The notes under the pieces: model-generated
Database searches by the model: none
What the model saw: only the letters and a program-made list of their open reading frames with translations
Told to the model about the DNA's origin: nothing
NCBI GenBank assembly: GCA_030591685.1
Contig: JAUVAX010000005.1
Location: forward strand, 1 to 64,000
Length of the DNA stretch: 64,000 bases
Reading direction: 5' to 3'
Origin: Pseudobdellovibrionaceae bacterium
GTDB lineage: Bacteria; Bdellovibrionota; Bdellovibrionia; Bdellovibrionales; UBA1609
Shown: positions 27,025 to 35,404 of the stretch, piece after piece
Layout: every line of letters starts with the position of its first letter
Numbering within the stretch: position 1 is the first letter of the stretch
Made by a program: the position numbers and the translations under genes

Positions 27025-27396
27025 TTTATTTTTTGACTGTTAATAAAAACTAGACACATCAAAGGTTTTGATTTCAAAATCAAAGTCTTAGGACCTAGAT
27101 AGTTCTTAAGGCCAAGTTTAGAGGGATATTTGACGTTTTAGTCAGAAGTCCTGTCAAGATCAACTCAACCTCTGTCGAAAGATTTAATGTAAGCAGTGCT
27201 GTTGCAGCCTCTTACATGAATAAGGGTGAAAGTATTTAACTGTTAATAAAGGAGGTTTCAAGGAAGATAACAAATCAAGGAATAGATAGGGAAAACTCCC
27301 TAAATAAATATGGCCAGGACGCCAACCCAATTATGGGAATTAACAAGGAGGTAAGTATGATTAGAGATTATAAATTTTAATTGAGAGGAATAAAAA
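27025..27396 (+). other. Long flagellin leader and promoter region
   Basis: These 372 bp carry a nested hairpin at 27188-27216 (TGTAAG/CTTACA outer stem, GCTG/CAGC inner stem), an AAAGGAGGT stretch near 27248, the seven-codon reading frame at 27357-27380 and the flagellin ribosome-binding site GAGAGGA. Two weak FliA-like elements (around 27154-27181 and 27263-27270) are present; neither is convincing, and no sigma-54 promoter is seen. Confidence 0.5.
27357..27380 (+). CDS. Possible seven-residue leader peptide upstream of flagellin
   Basis: ATG at 27357 encodes MIRDYKF then TAA. It is preceded 5 nt upstream by AAGGAGG, the best Shine-Dalgarno in this region and better than that of flagellin itself. 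The stop lies 16 nt before the flagellin ATG, so ribosomes translating it would occupy the flagellin initiation region. It could be a translational-coupling or attenuation device; chance is possible for so short a frame. Confidence 0.4.
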   Translation: MIRDYKF

Positions 27397-28230
27397 ATGG
27401 GATTCAGAGTTTCAACAAACATAGCCGCGATAAACGCGCAAAGAAATTTAAGCCAAGGTCAGTTAAGAATAAACTCAAGTTTAAGCAAACTAGCCAGTGG
27501 TAGTCGTATTAACAAAGCTGCCGACGATGCTGCCGGACTAGCTATCAGTGAAAACTTAAAGGGTCAAATTAGATCTACTCGTCAAGCCAACAGAAACGCC
27601 AACGATGGTATATCAATGGTGCAAGTGGCTGAGGGCGGACTTAATGAAATAGGAAACATCATTGTAAGACTCAGAGAACTAGGTATCCAAGCCGCTTCTG
27701 ACACCGTAGGTGATTCAGAGAGAAGCTTTGTGGATAAGGAAGTTCAACAGCTTAAAGAGGAAATCAATCGTATATCTAATGTAACAACCTGGGGTGAAAC
27801 AAAATTATTAGATGGCTCTAGCCCGACTTTTGATTTTCAGGTGGGTATATTTAATGATGAATTAAACGATAGAATCGGCTATGACGCTGGCGAAAACGCA
27901 GCGACATTAGATGATTTATCCCTAGGAAGTCTTGATTACTCTACTAAAGAAGGGGCTCAGGAGGCACTCTCTTTACTTGATGAATCGCAACTTAATGTAA
28001 ACGGAATGAGAGCCGGTCTTGGTGCATTACAAAACAGGCTTACATCTACAGTCAGTAACCTGCAAATTGCTGAAGAGAACCTTTCAGCTGCAAACAGTCG
28101 AATTCGTGATACGGATGTGGCCAATGCTTCTGCAGAACTCACAAAGAATAATATTTTATTACAAGCTGCAACATCAACTTTAGCTCAAGCCAATCAGTTT
28201 AATGCGATTGCCTTAAAGCTAATAGGATAA
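27397..28230 (+). CDS. fliC: Flagellin
   Basis: This 277-residue protein is the flagellar filament subunit. It has the conserved D0/D1 N-terminal region (NIAAINAQRNL, LASGSRINKAADDAAGLAIS) and C-terminal region (LSAANSRIRDTDVANASAEL, then ANQFNAIALKLI). The variable D2/D3 insert is nearly absent, as in short flagellins of Bdellovibrio, which carry several flagellin genes. GAGAGGA precedes the ATG. It is monocistronic, with a strong terminator behind it. Confidence 0.96.
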   Translation: MGFRVSTNIAAINAQRNLSQGQLRINSSLSKLASGSRINKAADDAAGLAISENLKGQIRSTRQANRNANDGISMVQVAEGGLNEIGNIIVRLRELGIQAASDTVGDSERSFVDKEVQQLKEEINRISNVTTWGETKLLDGSSPTFDFQVGIFNDELNDRIGYDAGENAATLDDLSLGSLDYSTKEGAQEALSLLDESQLNVNGMRAGLGALQNRLTSTVSNLQIAEENLSAANSRIRDTDVANASAELTKNNILLQAATSTLAQANQFNAIALKLIG

Positions 28231-28268
28231 CAGTTAAATAAACACACCCAATACTAAGTACGAGTACT

Positions 28269-28299
28269 GAGCCTAGTCCTAGACTAGGCTCTTTTTTTT
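28269..28299 (+). terminator. Rho-independent terminator after flagellin
   Basis: A 10-bp perfect stem GAGCCTAGTC/GACTAGGCTC with loop CTA is followed by eight T residues (28292-28299). Confidence 0.93.
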
Positions 28300-28400
28300 A
28301 TTTGATTTGCGTTAATTGAGATTTACACTTTAAATTATACCATTTACTGGATTATATTATATATGGAAACTTTTTAAAAAAGAAAAAGGGGTTAATTAGT

Positions 28401-29009
28401 ATGGCTAAAAATAAAAAAACAACAAAAAAAGCGGCTAAAAAAGTGACTAAAAAGAAAGCTGCCAAAAAGAAAGCTACTAAGAAAAAAGTTGCCAAAAAGA
28501 AAGCCACTAAGAAAAAAGTTGCCAAAAAGAAAGCCACTAAGAAAAAGGTTGCCAAAAAGAAAGCTACTAAGAAAAAGGTTGCCAAAAAGAAAGCTACTAA
28601 GAAAAAGGTTGCCAAAAAGAAAGCTACTAAGAAAAAGGTTGCCAAAAAGAAAGCCACTAAGGAAAAAGTTGCCAAGAAAAAGGCAACTAAAAAGAAAACT
28701 ACTAAAAAAAAGGCCATCAAACCCAGCGCGCCTGATTTTAATGACATTAAAAATTCCGACAGCAGCGTGACTCAAATAGCCTCTGCGAATTTATTTAAGG
28801 CTAAGGACACTAGGGAAACAGCCCCGACTGACATCATCGAGGAAATACCCCCTGAGAATGTTTTAGTTGAAGATGAGGAGCAAACAGCTTTTAACCTTGA
28901 TTCCCCTTCTGAGGACCTTGAGGATGACGACTTGAGCGATGAGCTTGATTTAGATAGCTACGATAATATTTCTGAGACCGATGACTCTGATGACGAGGGT
29001 TATTTTTAA
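28401..29009 (+). CDS. Histone H1-like Lys/Ala repeat protein with acidic tail
   Basis: Residues 1-110 are almost entirely Lys, Ala, Thr and Val, with seven tandem decapeptides of the type KATKKKVAKK, resembling eukaryotic H1 tails and bacterial Hc1/AlgP-like nucleoid proteins. Residues 120-202 are strongly acidic (for example DLEDDDLSDELDLD), so the chain is sharply bipolar. The basic half should bind DNA; the acidic half may self-inhibit or bind partners. The ATG has AAAGGGG upstream. Long Phe/Leu-rich open frames on the opposite strand are a by-product of the repeat. Confidence 0.8.
   Translation: MAKNKKTTKKAAKKVTKKKAAKKKATKKKVAKKKATKKKVAKKKATKKKVAKKKATKKKVAKKKATKKKVAKKKATKKKVAKKKATKEKVAKKKATKKKTTKKKAIKPSAPDFNDIKNSDSSVTQIASANLFKAKDTRETAPTDIIEEIPPENVLVEDEEQTAFNLDSPSEDLEDDDLSDELDLDSYDNISETDDSDDEGYF
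28470..28679 (+). repeat. 30-bp tandem repeat, seven units, in the H1-like gene
   Basis: Seven consecutive 30-bp units begin AAAGCYACTAAGAAAAARGTT. Units differ mainly at third codon positions (GCT/GCC, AAA/AAG); the last has GAA for AAA. Copy number is likely to vary between strains. Confidence 0.92.
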
Positions 29010-29042
29010 CTTAAGTTAAAAGTTTAACCCTTTAACTTAAAA

Positions 29043-29072
29043 AAAAAGCCTTGGGAGACCAAGGCTTTTTTT
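29043..29072 (+). terminator. Terminator between convergent genes (bidirectional)
   Basis: AAGCCTTGG-GAGA-CCAAGGCTT is flanked by A-run and T-run, so it can work for both the H1-like gene and the converging regulator gene. A second 10-bp inverted repeat (29011-29020 with 29031-29040, TTAAGTTAAA/TTTAACTTAA) lies just before it. Confidence 0.9.
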
Positions 29073-29090
29073 ATTATTTTTAAATTTTTA

Positions 29091-30137
29091 TTAACTCGAT
29101 TTTGGCCTTGAATGAACAGCGAACTTTTCAAACTCACCATACTCGTGCAGTTTATTATAAAGTGTCTTTATGGTAATACCCAAGGCATTGGCGGCTTGTG
29201 TTTTGTTGCCCTCAAAGTAGCTTAGAGATTTCAAAATATATCGCTTCTCTAGCTCATGCAATGGTATTGTTGGGTCATAATCGTCAATAATAGTTTTTTG
29301 ATCTGGGCTTTTAATTTGCTCAGGTAGATCGGCAAATGTGATCGTCTCACCTTCTGATAAAATTTGAAGTCGCTCACATACGTTTTGCAGTTCTCTAATA
29401 TTACCCGGCCAGTCATACTTACACATATGAGTCATGGCTTCTTCATCAATTTTTTTGCCTCTTCCAAGGTAAGAGTGAGGGCCGCTTTGTAAAAAGTGAT
29501 GTATAAGAGGGGTTATATCATCTCTTCTTCTTCTTAAAGGTGGAGCGCTTAACATAATGGTATTGATTCGGTAAAATAAATCTTCTCTAAAATTACCGCG
29601 CGTGACCTCTTTATCTAACTCACGATTTGTGGCGCTGATCAGGCGTATGTCTACTTTTATAGGCTCTTTGCCGCCAACTCTGTAAACCTCACCTTCTTGT
29701 AAAAATCTTAAAAGCTTAGCTTGAATACCAGGACTCATTTCACCCAACTCGTCTAAAAATAAGGTTCCGCCATCGGCGACTTCAGCGAGGCCGATTTTTC
29801 TAGCATAAGCCCCTGTAAAGGCTCCCTTTTCGTGTCCGAAAAGTTCTGACTCTAATAGAGTCTCTCTTAAGGCTCCGCAGTTAATGGCAATAAATGGCTT
29901 ATTCGCTCGAGAACTCTTTTCATGTATAGCATGAGCAACAAGCTCTTTTCCTGTGCCACTTTCACCCATTATTAAGACTGTGGCCGTGGATGGAGCCACT
30001 CGATCCACCATATGCATTAACTGATGCATGGCTTCTGATTTGTAAACAATCTTTTTGTCATCTAGAATATTATTAGTAATCGGTGTACCTAAAAGTTGTT
30101 GGTCACTCGGAGGGAGAATTTTGTTTATATCAGACAT
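29091..30137 (-). CDS. Sigma-54-dependent activator lacking a receiver domain
   Basis: This 348-residue protein has a short N-terminus of about 35 residues, an AAA+ domain (about 40-270) and a Fis-type helix-turn-helix (about 305-340, NKTQAANALGITIKTLYNKL). All sigma-54 activator motifs are intact: Walker A GESGTGKE, GAFTGA in GHEKGAFTGAY, and Walker B GGTLFLDELGEM. With no receiver or sensor domain it must be controlled by level or by a partner, as with PspF- or FlgR-like proteins. It may activate the sigma-54 promoter at 8773, which is inference. Confidence 0.88.
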   Translation of the reverse strand: MSDINKILPPSDQQLLGTPITNNILDDKKIVYKSEAMHQLMHMVDRVAPSTATVLIMGESGTGKELVAHAIHEKSSRANKPFIAINCGALRETLLESELFGHEKGAFTGAYARKIGLAEVADGGTLFLDELGEMSPGIQAKLLRFLQEGEVYRVGGKEPIKVDIRLISATNRELDKEVTRGNFREDLFYRINTIMLSAPPLRRRRDDITPLIHHFLQSGPHSYLGRGKKIDEEAMTHMCKYDWPGNIRELQNVCERLQILSEGETITFADLPEQIKSPDQKTIIDDYDPTIPLHELEKRYILKSLSYFEGNKTQAANALGITIKTLYNKLHEYGEFEKFAVHSRPKSS

Positions 30138-30339
30138 AGGGTTTTTTCCTTCGGCTTAAGGGGGTTAATGTTTAAAATCACATCCATCGTGGCAGACAAA
30201 CCGTCTCATCGTGATACGCAGCGTCATATGCTTTGTAACAAATGCTTAAAAATATTGCAAGAATTTTTTTCTAAACTGAGTATTTTTTTTAAAATACCCC
30301 AAAAAGGGCTTATTTTTGTCACCTAAAAAGGGCTTAAAA

Positions 30340-31311
30340 ATGGTAAAAACAGCAGCTAAGTACTTAAAATATTTGTATTTTGTTGAGGGCGCATCTAAAC
30401 ACACCTTGATTTCTTATGCCAATGATTTAAATCAATTATTAGGTCGCTGTTTTGTTGAAAAAATATCAATTTCATTTACAAACTCTAACCCCCTGTTCGC
30501 CATCACCCCCAATTCTTCAGTAAAACTCGACCCTCAATTTGCAGGCCTTAAGCTTCAAAATGTTGATGGGTTAAGGGGGCTTATTCAGGCCACCCTGTCC
30601 GGTTGGTCCAAGCACGCCCTGACAACGCGAAACAGAAAGGCCGCCTGCTTGAAGGGTTATTTTAAGTGGGCTTATACAGAAAACTATATTAGTACTGACC
30701 TTTCAGATAAAATATTTTGTCCTAAAGTGCCCCGTAAAATCCCTAATTTTTTATCTGTCGATGAGGCCTTAAACCTCATTAATACATTAAAAAAGGCCGT
30801 CAAGGACCCTCAATCGAGCCGATTTATTGAGTACAATAGAGATTATACCCTCATCTTAACACTCTACAGCGCTGGCCTCAGGGTGAGCGAGGCATGTAAC
30901 CTTCAGTGGAAACACGTAGATTTTAATAAAAACACGCTCTTAGTACTTGGCAAAGGCGGAAAGCAAAGGATTGTTACTCCTGCAAAAATTTGCTTTACAC
31001 AGCTTAAGAGGCAAAAAAGCCTTCTCCCTAGCGAGTCTATATATATCTTTAATAAGGCCCCTCTCAATACAAGAACAGCCTATAGTATTGTGCGTAGATG
31101 GGGCGCCAGGGCGAACCTGATCAAACCCCTGTCCCCTCATGCTTTAAGGCATAGTTTTGCCACCCATTTACTCACTAGCGGAGCTGGGCTGAGAGCCTTA
31201 CAAGAACTCTTAGGGCACTCAAGTTTAGTCGCCACTGAGAAGTACACACATATAACCACTGATGACCTGCAAAAAACATTGAATTCTCACCACCCTCTTG
31301 AGAAAACATAA
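30340..31311 (+). CDS. Tyrosine recombinase, XerC/XerD-like
   Basis: The protein has an N-terminal SAM-like core-binding domain (about 1-105) and a catalytic domain with the full set of residues: Arg in SAGLRVSEACNL, Lys in GKGGKQRIVTP, HALRH in LSPHALRHSFATHLL, His in LLGHSSLVATEKY and the nucleophile Tyr in that same motif. A Xer role in chromosome dimer resolution is likely. I prefer ATG 30340 (AAAAAGGG 7 nt upstream) over TTG 30316. At about 323 residues it is slightly longer than E. coli XerC/D. No attachment site or phage genes are adjacent. Confidence 0.88.
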   Translation: MVKTAAKYLKYLYFVEGASKHTLISYANDLNQLLGRCFVEKISISFTNSNPLFAITPNSSVKLDPQFAGLKLQNVDGLRGLIQATLSGWSKHALTTRNRKAACLKGYFKWAYTENYISTDLSDKIFCPKVPRKIPNFLSVDEALNLINTLKKAVKDPQSSRFIEYNRDYTLILTLYSAGLRVSEACNLQWKHVDFNKNTLLVLGKGGKQRIVTPAKICFTQLKRQKSLLPSESIYIFNKAPLNTRTAYSIVRRWGARANLIKPLSPHALRHSFATHLLTSGAGLRALQELLGHSSLVATEKYTHITTDDLQKTLNSHHPLEKT

Positions 31312-31333
31312 AAATTATTTAGGAGCGTAAAAA

Positions 31334-31867
31334 ATGACTCAAAAAAAAGCTGTGTTTTTTGACCGAGATGGCACCTTAATTGTAGATAAAATTTATCTCA
31401 ATGACCCTGGTCAAATTGAATACCTTGACGAGGTGATCACATCACTTAAAAAAATTCAAAGCCACGGTTACGATTTTATAGTCGTAACAAATCAATCGGG
31501 TATTGCCCGAGGGATTGTTGACGAAGCTAATCTTTTTAAAATCCATAAAATAATTGATGATTTTTTTAAAAGCCATCAGATTAAAGTACTTGATTACCTC
31601 TATGCCCCCTACTTAACGAGCAGTAACCACTATTACAGAAAGCCCCAAAGCGGTATGCTGCAAGAGGGGTCCGTCTTATACAATATCGATCTTTCAAAAA
31701 GCTGGATGGTAGGGGATCGCATGACAGACGTTGAGGCTGGCCACAGGGCCGGCACTAAAAGCATTCTTTTAAGTGACCTTGAAGACCCCAGTGATTTTGA
31801 CTTTAACCCACCGGACGCCCATGTTCACTCACTGGCAGAGGTGGCCGCAGCCATTTGCGAACCTTAA
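31334..31867 (+). CDS. HAD-IIIA phosphatase, GmhB-like
   Basis: This 177-residue protein resembles D,D-heptose 1,7-bisphosphate 7-phosphatase (GmhB) and the HisB phosphatase domain. HAD motif I is FFDRDGTL, motif II VTNQSG, motif III RKPQSGM and motif IV MVGDRMTDVEAG. The Cys-x-Cys zinc loop usual just before RKP is missing here (SSNHYYRKP). If it is GmhB it acts in LPS core heptose synthesis. AGGAG lies upstream; it follows the recombinase gene by 22 bp. Confidence 0.75.
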   Translation: MTQKKAVFFDRDGTLIVDKIYLNDPGQIEYLDEVITSLKKIQSHGYDFIVVTNQSGIARGIVDEANLFKIHKIIDDFFKSHQIKVLDYLYAPYLTSSNHYYRKPQSGMLQEGSVLYNIDLSKSWMVGDRMTDVEAGHRAGTKSILLSDLEDPSDFDFNPPDAHVHSLAEVAAAICEP

Positions 31868-31869
31868 AG

Positions 31870-32409
31870 TTAGTTTAAAAACTCTTTTTCATGGAGCCAA
31901 GCACTATGGCGGGGTGGTTTTTTTGTTTGGCTCCACTCTTTGAGCATCTTTGGAGCTATTTCTTTGAGTTCTTTTAACTGCTGAGCCGTCCCGGTCACAC
32001 AGGTCAACTCTACGCGGTGGCCGTTGGGGTCAAAAAAGTAAATGGACTGAATGATCCCGTGCTCTGTAACCCCAAGTACATCAATACCCTGCTGCTCAAG
32101 CTCTTTTTTAGCGTCAATGAGAGCTTTTTGATCTTTGATCTGAAAGGCAATGTGCTGGACCCACTTAGGAGTATTAAAATCACGGCTCATTTCTTTTTCA
32201 CCGGTGATTTCAAAAAATGCTAAAATATTACCCTGACCGGCATCTAAAAACACATGCATATAAGGGTTCGGCTCTTTTGTAGAGGGGACTTTATCCTCAG
32301 CAATACAAACCAGAAGGTCCATGTTTAAATGTTTTTGATAAAACTCTACCGTTTTTTGAGCGTCTTTACACCGGTAAGCAACGTGGTGGATTTGTTCTAT
32401 TTTTATCAT
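31870..32409 (-). CDS. VOC-family metalloenzyme (glyoxalase/dioxygenase superfamily)
   Basis: Two paired beta-alpha-beta-beta-beta units are visible. Likely metal ligands are the His in QIHHVAYRCKD, the His in VQHIAFQIKD and Glu in HRVELTCV. The C-terminus (PPRHSAWLHEKEFLN) is an extra tail. Three ATG codons in tandem follow AGGAGA; the third, 32409, has the best spacing (6 nt). Substrate is unknown. Its genomic neighbours phhA and hppD suggest aromatic or aldehyde metabolism but it is not obviously in their operon. Confidence 0.75.
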   Translation of the reverse strand: MIKIEQIHHVAYRCKDAQKTVEFYQKHLNMDLLVCIAEDKVPSTKEPNPYMHVFLDAGQGNILAFFEITGEKEMSRDFNTPKWVQHIAFQIKDQKALIDAKKELEQQGIDVLGVTEHGIIQSIYFFDPNGHRVELTCVTGTAQQLKELKEIAPKMLKEWSQTKKPPRHSAWLHEKEFLN

Positions 32410-32633
32410 CATCATTCTCCTGACTTACTGTTTACTGTTACTTAATAGCAACCTGTAAAAATTTAAAAAAATCGAATATCTATTAAATATTTGTGCCCTT
32501 AAATTTTAAATAATAAGGCTTTATCATTGCACACTAAATTCGTTTAAAAAATATGTCACTCAATTACCCTATATTTACAGCGCTCACAAATCGGTAAAAA
32601 AATTCTTACCCCCCATTAGGGCATCAATCGGTG

Positions 32634-33377
32634 TTAACTGTCTTGCTGCACTTTAAAATACAATTCGTCTAAGCCTCTGTATAATTGATCTGTGCTCTCA
32701 AGTAAAAAAAGCTTTTTTTGTATTTCATCTATACGAAACTCCTGTTGACGTATAACATCTACATCAAAAGGGAGTACCTCGGGCTCTTGGCTCAAGGCAT
32801 AATGGCTCTCTTCAGTGGACGATGCTATACCGGCTCCAAAAATTCGAACCCCCTTTGGAGTTTTAATTAATCCAAACTCAATAGTGAACCAAAAAAACCT
32901 CTCAAACTGACATAGTAAATCTTTACGGTCTAAAAACTGGCAAGCTATTCGACCAAACTTTTCACAAAAATCGGAGTACTCACTGTTTGTAAAAAATGGT
33001 AAGTGGCCATACAGGTCATGAACAATATCAGGCTCGGGGGTGTAGCTTAAATCTTTGGCCTCTCTTATAAAGTGGCCAATGGGAAACTCTCGGTTTGAGA
33101 GCATTTTGTAAAAGCCACTCCCATCCTCTAGCCCCTCAACATAAACACCTTGAAACCCTGTTAGCTTCATAAGCCTTTCATTAACCTCTTGCAAGTTTGG
33201 TATTTGCTCAGCGTTGATTTTAAGCTTTATAAGCCCTTCGTTAAAAATATCAACAACCTGCTCTTCACGAACCTGATCGCGTTCTTCGAGTATACGCCTC
33301 CAGGTTTTTTGATCTTCATCTGTGAAGTGTTTTTTATTTGGGCTTGATAATTTATTATGCTCACTTGCCATTTGCAT
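32634..33377 (-). CDS. phhA: Phenylalanine 4-hydroxylase
   Basis: It converts phenylalanine to tyrosine with tetrahydropterin and non-haem iron. The iron site HDLYGH (in DIVHDLYGHLPFF) and a downstream Glu in FWFTIEFGLIK are intact, as is GLEDGSGFYKML-type upstream sequence. The 247-residue length fits bacterial enzymes without a regulatory ACT domain. Start and hppD stop overlap as TAATG, indicating translational coupling. Start codons at 33377 or 33371 are both possible. Confidence 0.93.
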   Translation of the reverse strand: MQMASEHNKLSSPNKKHFTDEDQKTWRRILEERDQVREEQVVDIFNEGLIKLKINAEQIPNLQEVNERLMKLTGFQGVYVEGLEDGSGFYKMLSNREFPIGHFIREAKDLSYTPEPDIVHDLYGHLPFFTNSEYSDFCEKFGRIACQFLDRKDLLCQFERFFWFTIEFGLIKTPKGVRIFGAGIASSTEESHYALSQEPEVLPFDVDVIRQQEFRIDEIQKKLFLLESTDQLYRGLDELYFKVQQDS

Positions 33378-34423
33378 TACAAAGTTCCTCGCCTCATTTG
33401 ATCTCGCTCTATTGAGTCAAAGAGGGCTTGAAAGTTGCCCTCACCAAAGGATAAATGATTAGCCCTCTGAATCAGCTCAATAAAAATAGGGCCCACTAAG
33501 TTTTTAGTGAAAATCTGTAATAAGTAACCCTCCTTATCACCATCCACTAAAATATTTAACTCCTCAATTTTACTTTTGTCCTCTTTAACATTCGGCACTC
33601 TATTAAAAACACTCTTATAGTATTCGGGGTCAATGTCTAACATCTCAATAGAAGTCCCCTTAAGTTGATTCATAGAATTTATAAGATCATTTGTTAAAAA
33701 CGCTAAGTGCTGAACCCCAGGCCCTTTATAATCATCTAGGTACTCATTGATTTGTGACTTGGCCTCATTGGCCTCATTGATTGGGATACAAAACTGACCG
33801 CACGGAGACCTTAATGCATAGGAAGTAAGCCCTGTTTTTTCACCCTTTATGTCAAAATATCGGACCTCTACAAACCCAAAGATATCCTTATAAAAAGAGG
33901 CCCACTTTTCCATAGTCCCTTTGTAGACATTATTTGTAAGATGGTCGACTAACAAAAAACCTTTGTCTGGGACCAACACCGGGTCTTGAAGCTTTTCAAA
34001 ACCAAAGCGTGCGTAAGTAAAGTTTTGATCTGCATCGGGCTCTATAAAGTAAATTAAGCTGCCGCCAATGCCCTGCACTGCCGGCACGAAGCCACCTGAT
34101 TGAGTTTGATAGTCCCCACTGGAGCACTCTTCGGCACCTCTGTTTAATGCTAAATCATGAGCCTGTTGGGAGTCTTTAAACCGCCAGCCCATGGCCGAAA
34201 TTGAAGGGCCATGCTCAGACTGAAATTTATAACCTAGAGATGTTTTTTCGTAATTAAGAAGAAAGGTGATCCCGCCTTGGGCGTAGAGATCAATATTTTT
34301 ATCCTTATGCTTTGCAATTTTAGAAAATCCGAACTCAATAAAAAGCTTGTGTAAAGTCTCTGGCGAGCTTGAGCTAAACTCAATAAAATCAATACCATTT
34401 AAATTCAGTGGGTTTTTATTCAT
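33377..34423 (-). CDS. hppD: 4-hydroxyphenylpyruvate dioxygenase
   Basis: It converts 4-hydroxyphenylpyruvate to homogentisate. The protein has two VOC halves; the C-terminal one binds iron through His in LVDHLTNNVY, His in VQHLAFLTND and Glu in FIELIQR. AGGAGG precedes the ATG. With phhA it forms a two-gene phenylalanine/tyrosine catabolic operon transcribed away from a LysR gene. The aminotransferase and homogentisate dioxygenase are not in the window. Confidence 0.94.
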   Translation of the reverse strand: MNKNPLNLNGIDFIEFSSSSPETLHKLFIEFGFSKIAKHKDKNIDLYAQGGITFLLNYEKTSLGYKFQSEHGPSISAMGWRFKDSQQAHDLALNRGAEECSSGDYQTQSGGFVPAVQGIGGSLIYFIEPDADQNFTYARFGFEKLQDPVLVPDKGFLLVDHLTNNVYKGTMEKWASFYKDIFGFVEVRYFDIKGEKTGLTSYALRSPCGQFCIPINEANEAKSQINEYLDDYKGPGVQHLAFLTNDLINSMNQLKGTSIEMLDIDPEYYKSVFNRVPNVKEDKSKIEELNILVDGDKEGYLLQIFTKNLVGPIFIELIQRANHLSFGEGNFQALFDSIERDQMRRGTL

Positions 34424-34447
34424 AATTAATCCTCCTATAGTAGGCTC

Positions 34448-34491
34448 AAACTATATGAATAAACTGTTGATTAATAGATCATATATAGTTT
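34448..34491. promoter_or_regulatory. Inverted-repeat operator between hppD and the LysR gene
   Basis: AAACTATATGA (34448-34458) and TCATATATAGTTT (34479-34491) are inverted arms, with two extra bases in the second. They lie in the divergent intergenic region where a LysR regulator would bind, and overlap candidate -10 sequences (TATAGT) on both strands. Confidence 0.5.
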
Positions 34492-34525
34492 ACTCTATGT
34501 TAGTATTTTTAACATTGTGAGAGCT

Positions 34526-35404
34526 ATGGATATAACAATCGACCAAGCCAAGGCCTTTCATGCTATAGCCAGGTGTGGGACCATACAGGGGGCTGCAAAA
34601 GCCCTTAATAAGGGGCATTCGGCCGTTATGTACCTCATTAAAGCCCTTGAGGAGCAAACTCAGCTTTGTTTATTTGACCGCTCAGGGTACCGAAACCAAA
34701 TGACCCCAGAGGGTGTGATTGTTTTAAAGTACTGTCGTCAGCTCATCCAAACTCAACACGAGCTCGAACAAGTGTGTAATCAACTTCTTACTGACTGGGA
34801 GCCGCGGCTTAAGTTAATTTATGATGGTGTCATTGATTTTAACCCCATTGCCGACGCTTTATTTAAATTAAATGAATCTCAAACGCCTACAGAAGTAAAA
34901 GTTATCGCCGCTTACCTTCACGAAGTTGAAACCAAATTCAAGGAGGAAAATGCAGACATTATGGTTACTATTATGCCCATCAAAGAGCCCCATATTTTAT
35001 CCATAAAGCTCAAGCCCATTCGCATGCTCCTAGTGGCTCATAAAGAGTACTCCTTAAATAAAATAAAAACTAAAGGGCACTCTGCCTCTGAGCTCACAAA
35101 TCACACCTATATAAAAATAAGGGGTGCGACGGACCAATTGGGGCTAAGCACTGAACAAATGGACTTTAGCTCATCGTTTTTAGTTAATGATTTTGCCACA
35201 AAAAAACAAGCGATACTCAAAAAGCTCGGCTATGGCTGGCTCCCTGAGTACCTTATTAAAAGCGATCTTAAGTCTAAAAAAATTCAGGTCATCAAAACAG
35301 ACATTGAAAGCGAACACATATTGAACCCACGACTTTACCACCGAAATAAACTTTCTATTGGCAGGTCAACAAAACAACTTATAAAGTACTTTAAAGAGCG
35401 CTAG
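34526..35404 (+). CDS. LysR-family transcriptional regulator
   Basis: An N-terminal winged helix-turn-helix (about residues 1-62, with FHAIARCGTIQGAAKALN and AVMYLIKALEEQ) is followed by a periplasmic-binding-protein-like effector domain. I choose ATG 34526 (MDITIDQAKAF), the usual LysR start, over GTG 34517. It is divergent from hppD-phhA and probably controls it in response to an aromatic amino acid or its keto acid; that link is inferred from position. Confidence 0.87.
   Translation: MDITIDQAKAFHAIARCGTIQGAAKALNKGHSAVMYLIKALEEQTQLCLFDRSGYRNQMTPEGVIVLKYCRQLIQTQHELEQVCNQLLTDWEPRLKLIYDGVIDFNPIADALFKLNESQTPTEVKVIAAYLHEVETKFKEENADIMVTIMPIKEPHILSIKLKPIRMLLVAHKEYSLNKIKTKGHSASELTNHTYIKIRGATDQLGLSTEQMDFSSSFLVNDFATKKQAILKKLGYGWLPEYLIKSDLKSKKIQVIKTDIESEHILNPRLYHRNKLSIGRSTKQLIKYFKER

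Noticed and set aside
27154-27181. FliA promoter of flagellin (TCAAGATC-N12-GTCGAAAG)
   Set aside because: Each half matches only about five of eight positions and the spacing is one off; a similar weak match occurs at 27263, so neither is reliable.
28352-28775. Two long Phe/Leu-rich open frames on the minus strand
   Set aside because: They are the antisense of the Lys/Ala tandem repeat; a repeat free of stops on one strand gives open frames on the other. The composition is not that of a real membrane protein and no ribosome-binding site is present.
30340-31311. Integrase of a mobile element
   Set aside because: The recombinase looks like a chromosomal Xer. No tRNA target, att repeats, phage or transfer genes are adjacent.
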